A stretch of 59,809 bases of DNA, taken from the IMG/VR virus record IMGVR_UViG_3300044922_000131, positions 1-59,809 of that record; one strand, given 5' to 3'. Made by a program: the position numbers and the translations under genes. Shown here one piece after another: positions 27,011-34,903 of the stretch. The number at the start of each line of letters is the position of its first letter. The stretch's first letter is position 1. Below the pieces are notes generated by a model that saw only the letters and a list, made by a program, of their open reading frames with translations, had not been told where the DNA came from and did no database searches. This DNA comes from a virus.

Positions 27011-30000
27011 TTAAATATCACTCCTGCTGAATAAGCTTTAACTTCTACTTTAACAGCAGTATTTATCGATCCAATTCTAACTGGGCTACTTTTATTTGCT
27101 GTATCTCCTGTTCCTAATTGACCATAACCATTATAACCTAATGCCCATATACTTCCATCTGTTTTTGTAAATAAAGTTGCATCTAAATTTGTAGAAACTG
27201 AATTCCAAGTATCTCCAGTAACTGATTTTTTTACTGGATTAGTATATTGTACAAAATCTCCTAATTGACCATTATTATTAAAACCCCAAGTCCATAATGT
27301 TCCGTCTGTCTTACTTGCTATTGTGTGCATATATCCAGCAGAAATTTGGCTCCAGTTACTTAAAGTTCCGACTTGCGTTGGACTTAATCTATTTGTTAAA
27401 TCAGATAATCCTAATTGACCAGAACTATTCCGACCCCAAGTCCATAATGTTCCGTCTGTTTTGATTGCCGCTGTATAATATTCACGAGCAGAAACGTTAC
27501 TCCAGTTACTTAAAGTTCCGACTTGTACTGGGCTTGATCTATGAGTTAAATTAGATAATCCTAATTGACCATAACTATTATCACCCCAAGTCCATAATGT
27601 TCCGTCTGTTTTAATTGCAGTTGTGTAAGATCTCCCACAAGCAATTTTACTCCAGTTACTTAAAGTACCAACTTGTACTGGGCTTGATCTATTGGCAGTA
27701 TCTGATAATCCCAATTGACCAATATTATTATTTCCCCAAGTCCAAAATGTTCCATCTGTTTTAATTGCTGATGTATGGCGATACCCGCAAGCAATTTTAC
27801 TCCAGTTACTTAAAGTACCAACTTGTACTGGGCTTGATCTATTGGCAGTATCTGATAATCCCAATTGACCATTAATATTAAAACCCCAAGTCCATAATGT
27901 TCCGGCTGTTTTAATTACTGCTGTATGATAATATCCGCAAGCAATTTTACTCCAGTCACTTAAAGTTCCGACTTGCACTGGACTCGATCTACTGTTTATA
28001 TCTGATAATCCTAATGCACCATAAAAATTAGCTCCCCAAGTCCATACTGTTCCATCTGTTTTAATCGATGCTGTAGACCACCCTCCGCAAGAAATTTGGC
28101 TCCAGTTACTTAAAGTTCCGACTTGCGTTGGACCTGATCTATTTGTTAAATCAGATAACCCTAATACACCATAACTCGCAGTATTACCCCAAGTCCATAA
28201 TGTTCCGTCTGTCTTACTTGCTATTGTGTGCATATATCCAGCAGAAATTTGGCTCCAATTGGACAAAGTACCAACTTGTACTGGGCTTGATCTATTGAAT
28301 TGACCATTTGGAAAATTATTTGAATTATATCTACCAGCTTCCCATATAGCATTAGTTGTATCAACTATCCATATATTATCATCATCCATACTAGCAGTAG
28401 ATATCGATATACCGCCTATTTGTACCGGACTACTTCTATGAGTTTGATCTGATAATCCTAATTGACCGTAATTGTTTTTACCAAATACATATCCACCATA
28501 ACTTTTATCTACTAACATTGCTCCATAATCTGAACAATATACTTTAGTCCAATCGCTACGAGTTCCAATTTGAACTAAACTTGAACGATAAGTTGTATCT
28601 GATATGCCTAATTGACCATAAGAATTATTACCTACAGACCAAGCTGTACCATTAGTTTTAATTCCAACAAAATGATTTCTACCAACATCAAATGTGATCC
28701 AAGTAGATGTATAATCGCTCCAAGGTATATCATCTGACAATCCTACAGGATATATACTATTGTTTATGTCTAAACAGAAAAAATCTGTATCGCTTGAAGA
28801 AATCTGTTTAAATGTTTTAGAAGTTGTTGCTTTAACAGGTACGCTAGTGTTCGCACCATCGAATGGACGAGAAATTCCCAATTGACCAAAACTATTCAAA
28901 CCCCAAGACCATAATGTTCCGGCTGTCTTGATCGATGCTGTATGATATTGCCCGCAAGCAATTTTACTCCAGTTACTTAAAGTTCCGACTTGTACTGGGC
29001 TTGATCTATTGGCAGTATCCGATAACCCTAATGCACCATAACCATTATAACCGCAAGTCCATAATGTTCCGTCTGTTTTAATCGCTGCTATATGAGAATA
29101 CCCGCTAGCAACTTGACTCCAGTCACTTAACGTTCCAACTTGTACTGGGCTTGATCTACTGACTGTATCTGATAATCCTAATTGACCATAAATATTACGA
29201 CCCCAAGACCATAATGTTCCGTCTGTCTTGATCGATGCTGTATGATACTGCCCGCATGCAACTTGACTCCAGCCACTTAAAGTTCCGACTTGTACTGGGC
29301 TTGATCTAGTTGCAGTATCAGATAACCCTAATTGACCGGAAGTATTTAAACCGCAAGTCCATAATGTTCCGTCTGTTTTAATCGCTGCTGTATGCCCATA
29401 ACCGCAAGCAACTTGACTCCAGTCACTTAAAGTTCCAACTTGCGTTGGGCTTAATCTATTTGTTAAATCAGATAATCCTAATTGCCCAGTATTATTACGA
29501 CCCCAAGACCGTAATGTTCCATTTGAATTAATCGCTGCTGTATGCCCATAACCGCAAGAAATTTGGCTCCAGTTATTTAAAGTTCCAACTTGTACTGGGC
29601 TATATCTATCTGTTTGATCAGATAATCCTAATGCACCAAAAAAATTACGACCCCAAGTCCATAATGTGTTATCTGTTTTGATCGCTACTGTATGACGATA
29701 TCCGCTAGCAACTTTACTCCAGTTACTTAAAGTTCCAACTTGTACTGGGCTTGATCTATTGGTTATATCTGATAACCCTAATCCTCCAAAAAAACTATTA
29801 TATCCCCAAGTCCATAGTGTTCCGTCTGTTTTAATCGCTGCTGTATTCATATATCCAGCAGCAACTTTGCTCCAATTGGTTAAAGTACCAACTTGCATTA
29901 AAAAACTTCTATTGGCTAAATCAATAATACTTCCAGATGTATATAATTGATTTCTTTCATTTAAAAATGCTGTAGAGGCTCCACTACGAATTATACTAAT

Positions 30001-30186
30001 ACTAGTCCAATTGTATGCACTAGATATAACAACCGGGCTTGATCTAGCAACTGTATTTGATAATCCTAATTGACCATAAGCATTATTACCAAACATTTGA
30101 ACTCCGCCTAATGGAAGATAAAATGCATAATCTGAAATTTTTGCTAGATACTGAAATGGATCATTTCCGCCTTCTTTGAATGCCAT
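27007..30186 (-). CDS. RCC1-repeat protein, about 21 blades (three propellers)
   Basis: The largest RCC1 protein, 1059 aa. I count about 21 units, of which three are degenerate (LYTSGSIID, IYPVGLSDD, IWEAGRYNS). Twenty-one is three times seven, consistent with three propellers in a row. The degenerate units recur at intervals and may mark boundaries. The N-terminal ~30 residues (MAFKEGGNDPFQYLAKISDYAF) are unique. Its start shares one base with the S74 fibre stop (TAATG), placing it directly after that fibre gene in the same operon. Confidence 0.83.
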   Translation of the reverse strand: MAFKEGGNDPFQYLAKISDYAFYLPLGGVQMFGNNAYGQLGLSNTVARSSPVVISSAYNWTSISIIRSGASTAFLNERNQLYTSGSIIDLANRSFLMQVGTLTNWSKVAAGYMNTAAIKTDGTLWTWGYNSFFGGLGLSDITNRSSPVQVGTLSNWSKVASGYRHTVAIKTDNTLWTWGRNFFGALGLSDQTDRYSPVQVGTLNNWSQISCGYGHTAAINSNGTLRSWGRNNTGQLGLSDLTNRLSPTQVGTLSDWSQVACGYGHTAAIKTDGTLWTCGLNTSGQLGLSDTATRSSPVQVGTLSGWSQVACGQYHTASIKTDGTLWSWGRNIYGQLGLSDTVSRSSPVQVGTLSDWSQVASGYSHIAAIKTDGTLWTCGYNGYGALGLSDTANRSSPVQVGTLSNWSKIACGQYHTASIKTAGTLWSWGLNSFGQLGISRPFDGANTSVPVKATTSKTFKQISSSDTDFFCLDINNSIYPVGLSDDIPWSDYTSTWITFDVGRNHFVGIKTNGTAWSVGNNSYGQLGISDTTYRSSLVQIGTRSDWTKVYCSDYGAMLVDKSYGGYVFGKNNYGQLGLSDQTHRSSPVQIGGISISTASMDDDNIWIVDTTNAIWEAGRYNSNNFPNGQFNRSSPVQVGTLSNWSQISAGYMHTIASKTDGTLWTWGNTASYGVLGLSDLTNRSGPTQVGTLSNWSQISCGGWSTASIKTDGTVWTWGANFYGALGLSDINSRSSPVQVGTLSDWSKIACGYYHTAVIKTAGTLWTWGFNINGQLGLSDTANRSSPVQVGTLSNWSKIACGYRHTSAIKTDGTFWTWGNNNIGQLGLSDTANRSSPVQVGTLSNWSKIACGRSYTTAIKTDGTLWTWGDNSYGQLGLSNLTHRSSPVQVGTLSNWSNVSAREYYTAAIKTDGTLWTWGRNSSGQLGLSDLTNRLSPTQVGTLSNWSQISAGYMHTIASKTDGTLWTWGFNNNGQLGDFVQYTNPVKKSVTGDTWNSVSTNLDATLFTKTDGSIWALGYNGYGQLGTGDTANKSSPVRIGSINTAVKVEVKAYSAGVIFK

Positions 30187-31217
30187 TACTTATTCTCCAA
30201 TTTTTCATTTAACTCTTTAATAGCTTCTAATAAAATTCCTATCAATGCAGTATAAGCGATAGATTTAACACCATCAACTGTATTAACTAATTCCGGCAAT
30301 ACGGTTTCTAATTCTTGAGCAATTAAACCGTAACTTTTATTTCCAGTAGATTTCCAATTAAAACTTACACCTTGCAATTTAGTTAAAATATCCAAAGAAT
30401 TATCAATTTTTTGAATATTCTCTTTTAAATTTATATCAGAAGCAGTGTTAAAATTAGTTGCATATAATGTATTATCCCCTGAAGTATAATATAAATTTCC
30501 AGTATCTACTCTAGCATCTGTCCATGTACTTGTTGAATTAGCAGAAAGACCGATATAATATGTTGTAGATGCTGCTACACTAGATAAGGTAGCTCCACCG
30601 GATAGCGTAGACCAAGCAAATGCACTGCCAGTCCAATTTAAATATCCAGTTGATGGTGTAAGAAAACCGGTAGTGCTTGCACCTGTTTGGTATAAAATTT
30701 GATTAGCAGACCCGCCTGCGATATTAGTTGCGTTGTCACCGCCAATTGCGCCCCATACGGTACCATTGTATCCTTCAAATTTTAATGTTGAAGTGTTAAA
30801 ACGTAAATTACCCTGCGCTGGTGATGAAGGTAATGTTGATGTTGTTGGTAAAACTAATGATGATGAAAATTTTGCAGACGATACTTGTAATCTGTTAGTT
30901 CCATCGTCAGTTCCGGTACCAATTAATACGTTACCGCCATATTGTGCTAGTTTTACTAAACCAGTATCTAATACTTCTATACTTGGAATACCAGATACAT
31001 CGTTAGCTGCAAAAATTGTACCAGTTAAACTATTAGTAACGGAAAGTAATTGTCCGGCAGATCCATCAAAACTAAGCATACCATTTAAAGTTGGGTATGC
31101 AGTTAATGTAATATTCTGAGCTGCAGTACTTGCGTCTGCCCCAGAAAATACAATCTTAGGGTCGCCTGCTGCGCTTATATTTGGTGTAATAACTATATTT
31201 TTATCAGCTAATGCCAT
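30186..31217 (-). CDS. Tail fibre protein with C-terminal S74 intramolecular chaperone domain
   Basis: The last ~80 residues are the S74 peptidase / endosialidase-chaperone signature: SDINLKENIQKIDNSLDILT, then GVSFNWKSTGNKSYGLIAQE and LETVLPELVNTVDGVKSIAY, then a C-terminal helix. These domains fold a trimeric fibre and then cut themselves off. The 260 residues before it are Ser/Thr/Gly-rich fibre sequence with a typical LRFNTSTLKFEGYNGTVWGAIGG segment. Length 343 aa, so a short fibre. A late-type promoter lies 24 nt upstream; the four RCC1 genes follow it with no gap. Confidence 0.85.
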   Translation of the reverse strand: MALADKNIVITPNISAAGDPKIVFSGADASTAAQNITLTAYPTLNGMLSFDGSAGQLLSVTNSLTGTIFAANDVSGIPSIEVLDTGLVKLAQYGGNVLIGTGTDDGTNRLQVSSAKFSSSLVLPTTSTLPSSPAQGNLRFNTSTLKFEGYNGTVWGAIGGDNATNIAGGSANQILYQTGASTTGFLTPSTGYLNWTGSAFAWSTLSGGATLSSVAASTTYYIGLSANSTSTWTDARVDTGNLYYTSGDNTLYATNFNTASDINLKENIQKIDNSLDILTKLQGVSFNWKSTGNKSYGLIAQELETVLPELVNTVDGVKSIAYTALIGILLEAIKELNEKLENK

Positions 31218-31240
31218 TATGTGTCCTTCATATTATTATG

Positions 31241-31248
31241 TATTTATT
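31241..31248 (-). promoter_or_regulatory. Late-type promoter before the S74 fibre / RCC1 operon
   Basis: Reads AATAAATA on the minus strand, overlapping the stop of the upstream LamG gene and 24 nt before the S74 fibre ATG. One base from the T4 late consensus. Confidence 0.5.
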
Positions 31249-32467
31249 AAATACCAAATCTGCCTCTTAGGGCATTAAAATTTTGTAATACTTCTGCTGC
31301 AGTTAGTGCGCGGTTATACATTTTTGAGTTTGCAATAGAACATTTAGGATAATAATTATAACTTCCACCGCCACTACCATTATTTCCAAATCCGCCTATA
31401 GAAATATCATTAGTCGTTCCAATTCCAGTTACTGCAGTAGCGGTCGTTGACCCTGTACCTAACGGTGCACCATTAACATAAGGAGTAAACACATCTCCAG
31501 TTCTTACCACTACAACTTGATACCATGATCCTTGATTTATTTGTGCTCCACTTGTTGCAATTGTCCAAGACGCACAAGCTGGTAATGTTGATAAACCATT
31601 CCAAACATAATAATACAAAGTTGTTGATGTATATTCAAACGACGTATGATAACCTCGATATCCTATAATATTACTCATTTGTTCCGTTGCATCATATGCT
31701 GCTGGATTAATATCATTTATTTTAAACCATACTTCCCAAGTATGATTGTTATACATGAAGTTTGCAACAGTTAAATTACCAGTTGCAGTTAAGTACATAT
31801 TTGGACCATATTTTGGCGTAGATGCACTTCTTGTAAACGTTATACTATCGTCGTTTACTGTAGCAAATTGATTACGATACAGATTCATAGTATAACCGCC
31901 AACTGTATCTTTAAATGGCATTGGCGCATTAGTAGTATCATTTTCTACTTTTACACCCCAAAAATCTAATACATAATCAGTAGTATTATTGTCTAAAATA
32001 TCAAAAAATGTTTTAGCAGTAGCAGTAGTTGTATTAGAATATGAAATGCGCACCCATTTACCAGTTACTAATTGAGATGAATATTCTAGTGATGGGGTTA
32101 CATCGTGTAAACCACTCCAAATTTGATTACTGTCTAATATCGTTCCGCTTATTTTTCTAACATAAAAACTAATAATATAAGTATCAGTTGTATTTGGAGT
32201 AAAGCTAGTAAAACTTATTCTAAGTAAGCTTTGACCAGAAGTTCTACATGACATCCTAACAGCAGTCATACTACCATCAGGCGCATCTATACCAGTTGTT
32301 AATGTAGCATTTGCTGAGAATATATTTGACCAAGTTGATGAATTATAATTTGGATTTTGTACTAAATTTCCAGTACCTAAAGTAGAAGTAAACTTTTTAG
32401 GATTTTTAAAATCTAAATTTAACAGTAAACTATCAGTAACTATATTTGGGCTGTGTGTTAAACTCAT
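31247..32467 (-). CDS. LamG / concanavalin-like lectin fibre protein 1
   Basis: The C-terminal ~200 residues carry the laminin-G-like jelly-roll pattern: NHTWEVWFKINDINP, GSWYQVVVVRTGDVFTPYVNG, then ISIGGFGNNG and the terminal SKMYNRALTAAEVLQNFNALRGRFGI, the usual ending of such domains. The N-terminal half (from MSLTHSPNIVTDSLLLNLDF) is a second beta domain with DTYIISFYVRKI, like a carbohydrate-binding module. Probably binds cell-surface glycans on the phage tail. First of the three paralogues by coordinate, last in transcription order. Confidence 0.78.
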   Translation of the reverse strand: MSLTHSPNIVTDSLLLNLDFKNPKKFTSTLGTGNLVQNPNYNSSTWSNIFSANATLTTGIDAPDGSMTAVRMSCRTSGQSLLRISFTSFTPNTTDTYIISFYVRKISGTILDSNQIWSGLHDVTPSLEYSSQLVTGKWVRISYSNTTTATAKTFFDILDNNTTDYVLDFWGVKVENDTTNAPMPFKDTVGGYTMNLYRNQFATVNDDSITFTRSASTPKYGPNMYLTATGNLTVANFMYNNHTWEVWFKINDINPAAYDATEQMSNIIGYRGYHTSFEYTSTTLYYYVWNGLSTLPACASWTIATSGAQINQGSWYQVVVVRTGDVFTPYVNGAPLGTGSTTATAVTGIGTTNDISIGGFGNNGSGGGSYNYYPKCSIANSKMYNRALTAAEVLQNFNALRGRFGI

Positions 32468-33675
32468 AATCCGTACCTCGCTTTAGTTGCATAAAAAATT
32501 TGATTAAGTTCTGCAAGTGATAACTGTCTATTATAAATCATTGCCGCTCCGATACTTCCTTTAAACCATCTACCAAAGTAATCAGTAGATCCGATAGTTA
32601 AATGAGAACTTGCAAGATTTAATGGAGTAGCATAACTTGACGAACTGCCAGTTACTGAATTTATACCAGATGAATTACCACAGTATAATGTTGTATTGTT
32701 TACAACACCGTCTCCTAATGTAGTTATTGCAACCATATTCCATTCTGCCTTATTTACAACTACTGTAGATGGAGTGTAATCATTATTCCAATATGCAGAA
32801 GTAGCGTAAAAGGTGGATCCGCTAGTATTAATTGACAGCAATGCCCCGCCTGATGCAGATCTAGCACCGTAAGCGATTAGACCGGTATATGCATCAGCAT
32901 TAACTTGTGTAGTATCTGGTTTACACCAACATATCATAGTGCGATTTGATGATCCTAATGGTAGATTTACAGGAGTAAGTGAATAAATTGCACTACTCGT
33001 ACCATTAAAACTAAACGATCCATCACTTGCAAAAGTTACATTTGATGTTAATGTAGTATTACCTGTTATATCTAAAAATGCTTGTGTTGTAGAACGAGCA
33101 CCTGATACAAATGGAGTTGCATATGACCCAGATTCTAATTGAAATCCACAAAAATCTATAACATATCCACCGGTTGTTGCACCAGAGTGTATGATAAAAA
33201 TATCTAATCCGCTGTTAGTAGCATCACCGGTTAAAGTATATCTTTTCCATGAACTTGTAAAAGTTGGATTCCAATCACCTGTTGGTGTAATATCACTTAT
33301 ACCAGATTTACGCCAAATTTGTGCTAGACTTAATCCAGCAGATGGAGCTGCAACTATTCTAGCATAATATGAAAATGTATAAGTTCCGGTAGTTAAATTT
33401 GTGCCAGGTATAGTTATTGACCAATATTTGTAACCAGTTGACCCTGACGAATATCTTAACACGCCGGGAGAGTTAATTGGATTAGACACACTAGTTACAT
33501 ACGAATATGTGTGCGTACTTGTAGCATCGTAATTATACGATGGCATTGAAAATGCAGAACCGGTATAATTTGCATACGGATAAGTTACATAATTTGTAGT
33601 AGGAGCACCTTTATATGATTTTGCAGTATTAGACGGATCTAAATAGAATGCCAATCCATTAGTTACTATACTCAT
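32464..33675 (-). CDS. LamG / concanavalin-like lectin fibre protein 2
   Basis: Same plan as its neighbours: opening MSIVTNGLAFYLDPSNTAKSY, a middle carbohydrate-binding-like domain (TGTYTFSYYARI, GYVIDFCGFQLESGSYAT), then a LamG-like domain (RTMICWCKPDTTQ, EWNMVAITTLGDGVVNNTTL) ending AMIYNRQLSLAELNQIFYATKARYGL. 403 aa. It is the most diverged of the three at the C-terminus. It overlaps both flanking genes by 4 nt, indicating tandem duplication of a whole gene. Confidence 0.78.
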   Translation of the reverse strand: MSIVTNGLAFYLDPSNTAKSYKGAPTTNYVTYPYANYTGSAFSMPSYNYDATSTHTYSYVTSVSNPINSPGVLRYSSGSTGYKYWSITIPGTNLTTGTYTFSYYARIVAAPSAGLSLAQIWRKSGISDITPTGDWNPTFTSSWKRYTLTGDATNSGLDIFIIHSGATTGGYVIDFCGFQLESGSYATPFVSGARSTTQAFLDITGNTTLTSNVTFASDGSFSFNGTSSAIYSLTPVNLPLGSSNRTMICWCKPDTTQVNADAYTGLIAYGARSASGGALLSINTSGSTFYATSAYWNNDYTPSTVVVNKAEWNMVAITTLGDGVVNNTTLYCGNSSGINSVTGSSSSYATPLNLASSHLTIGSTDYFGRWFKGSIGAAMIYNRQLSLAELNQIFYATKARYGL

Positions 33676-34901
33676 ATTCCGTATCTCCCTCTAATTGCAT
33701 TAAAGTTTTGTTGTACTTCAGTTGCGGTTAATGCTTTATTATAAATTCTAGTTGCAGAAATTCTACCAGTAAAGTTTGTAGCAGCACTTGGTGTAGATCC
33801 TAACATACCAATGGTTGTCACTGCAGCAGTATTTGTTATAGACCCCGTAGATGAATCTGATGACACAAATGCTCCGTTACGATACAAAGATACATTGTAT
33901 CCGTCATAAGTTCCTACAATATGATGCCATGAATTAAGTGATATTACCGAACTTATAATCGTAGTGTACCCAGTACCAGTACCTGCACCTGCAACAAACC
34001 GTTCAAATGCAAAGTTTGTATCAGTAGTAGCACTACCATGGAATAATAAGTTATATCCATCTCTACCAGGTCCTGGATTGCTTTCTCTACAAATAATTCC
34101 AGGAAATCCGCCTGCACCTGGATTAGTTGTTGGATAAACCCATGCTTCAAATGAACATGGTAACACACCTAAAAACTGTAAATTTGAAACAGATGCTAAA
34201 CTAATGTAATGTGATGATTCTGCGGTATAAGTTAAGTAGCCTGCTGCGCTGTAAATTGGATTATTAGTAAGTGTTCCGTTATTAGAGGTATTACTAGTGT
34301 CAGTTACTAAGACATTATTAACATTTGTATTTGGATTAAATGCAGTCATACTAGAACTACGTTCTAATTGCAATCCATCCCACCACATAGTAATACCTGT
34401 GCCGCTAGTGTCTGTGCCATCTAATCTACACTGAACATATGCAGTTGATGCATTTGAAAACGTAGAGGTGTACGATATTCTAGTCCAATTAGTAGTAACA
34501 GCTAATCCTGCTGTTCCAGCTGCAATATAACTTCCACTTGAATTTGCCTCCATTATAAAAAGTTGACAAGTTGTAGAAACACTAGCTTTAACCCAAACAC
34601 TAACTGTCCAAGTTTGTCCATTTGCTGCTGGCGCCATATTCCAAGTTGATGTATTGTAGGTTGGAATGTATGGATCATTACCTGTAATTACCATCTTTAA
34701 TGGTCTATTTAAATTACCAACTGGAGATCTAGTTGTAGTATCAACTGATAGAGTACAGTTGTAACCAGTAGGAGTATTAATCCAAGAATATAAATCTAGT
34801 GGTTTTGGATGTACATTTGGACTATAACTTTTTTGGTTTGCAATATCAAAATTACAAACCAACCCGTTAGTAACAATTTGTGGATTATAACTAACTCCCA
34901 T
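33672..34901 (-). CDS. LamG / concanavalin-like lectin fibre protein 3
   Basis: 409 aa, opening MGVSYNPQIVTNGLVCNFDI. A middle domain (QTWTVSVWVKASVSTTCQLF, MWWDGLQLERSSSMTAFNPN) is followed by a LamG-like domain: LPCSFEAWVYPTTNPGAGGF, NSWHHIVGTYDGYNVSLYRNG, ATRIYNKALTATEVQQNFNAIRGRYGI. The YNKALTATEV..NFNA.RGRYGI ending is close to that of protein 1. Likely surface-glycan binding. Starts 2 nt after the 850-aa fibre gene's stop. Confidence 0.8.
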   Translation of the reverse strand: MGVSYNPQIVTNGLVCNFDIANQKSYSPNVHPKPLDLYSWINTPTGYNCTLSVDTTTRSPVGNLNRPLKMVITGNDPYIPTYNTSTWNMAPAANGQTWTVSVWVKASVSTTCQLFIMEANSSGSYIAAGTAGLAVTTNWTRISYTSTFSNASTAYVQCRLDGTDTSGTGITMWWDGLQLERSSSMTAFNPNTNVNNVLVTDTSNTSNNGTLTNNPIYSAAGYLTYTAESSHYISLASVSNLQFLGVLPCSFEAWVYPTTNPGAGGFPGIICRESNPGPGRDGYNLLFHGSATTDTNFAFERFVAGAGTGTGYTTIISSVISLNSWHHIVGTYDGYNVSLYRNGAFVSSDSSTGSITNTAAVTTIGMLGSTPSAATNFTGRISATRIYNKALTATEVQQNFNAIRGRYGI

Positions 34902-34903
34902 AA

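Larger units (their letters stand above)
21560..30090 (-). repeat. Tandem array of about 150-bp RCC1-coding repeats across four genes
   Basis: The four RCC1 genes contain over 50 copies of a unit close to 150 bp whose core (coding [30 protein letters not shown]) is highly conserved in DNA as well as protein. Adjacent units share exact runs, e.g. about 80 bp at 27641-27720 repeated at 27791-27870 with a 150-bp offset. Such an array is open to unequal recombination and blade exchange between genes. Confidence 0.85.

Noticed and set aside
21501-30186. RCC1 variability as a diversity-generating retroelement target
   Set aside because: No reverse transcriptase, template repeat or adenine-biased variable region was seen in the window.
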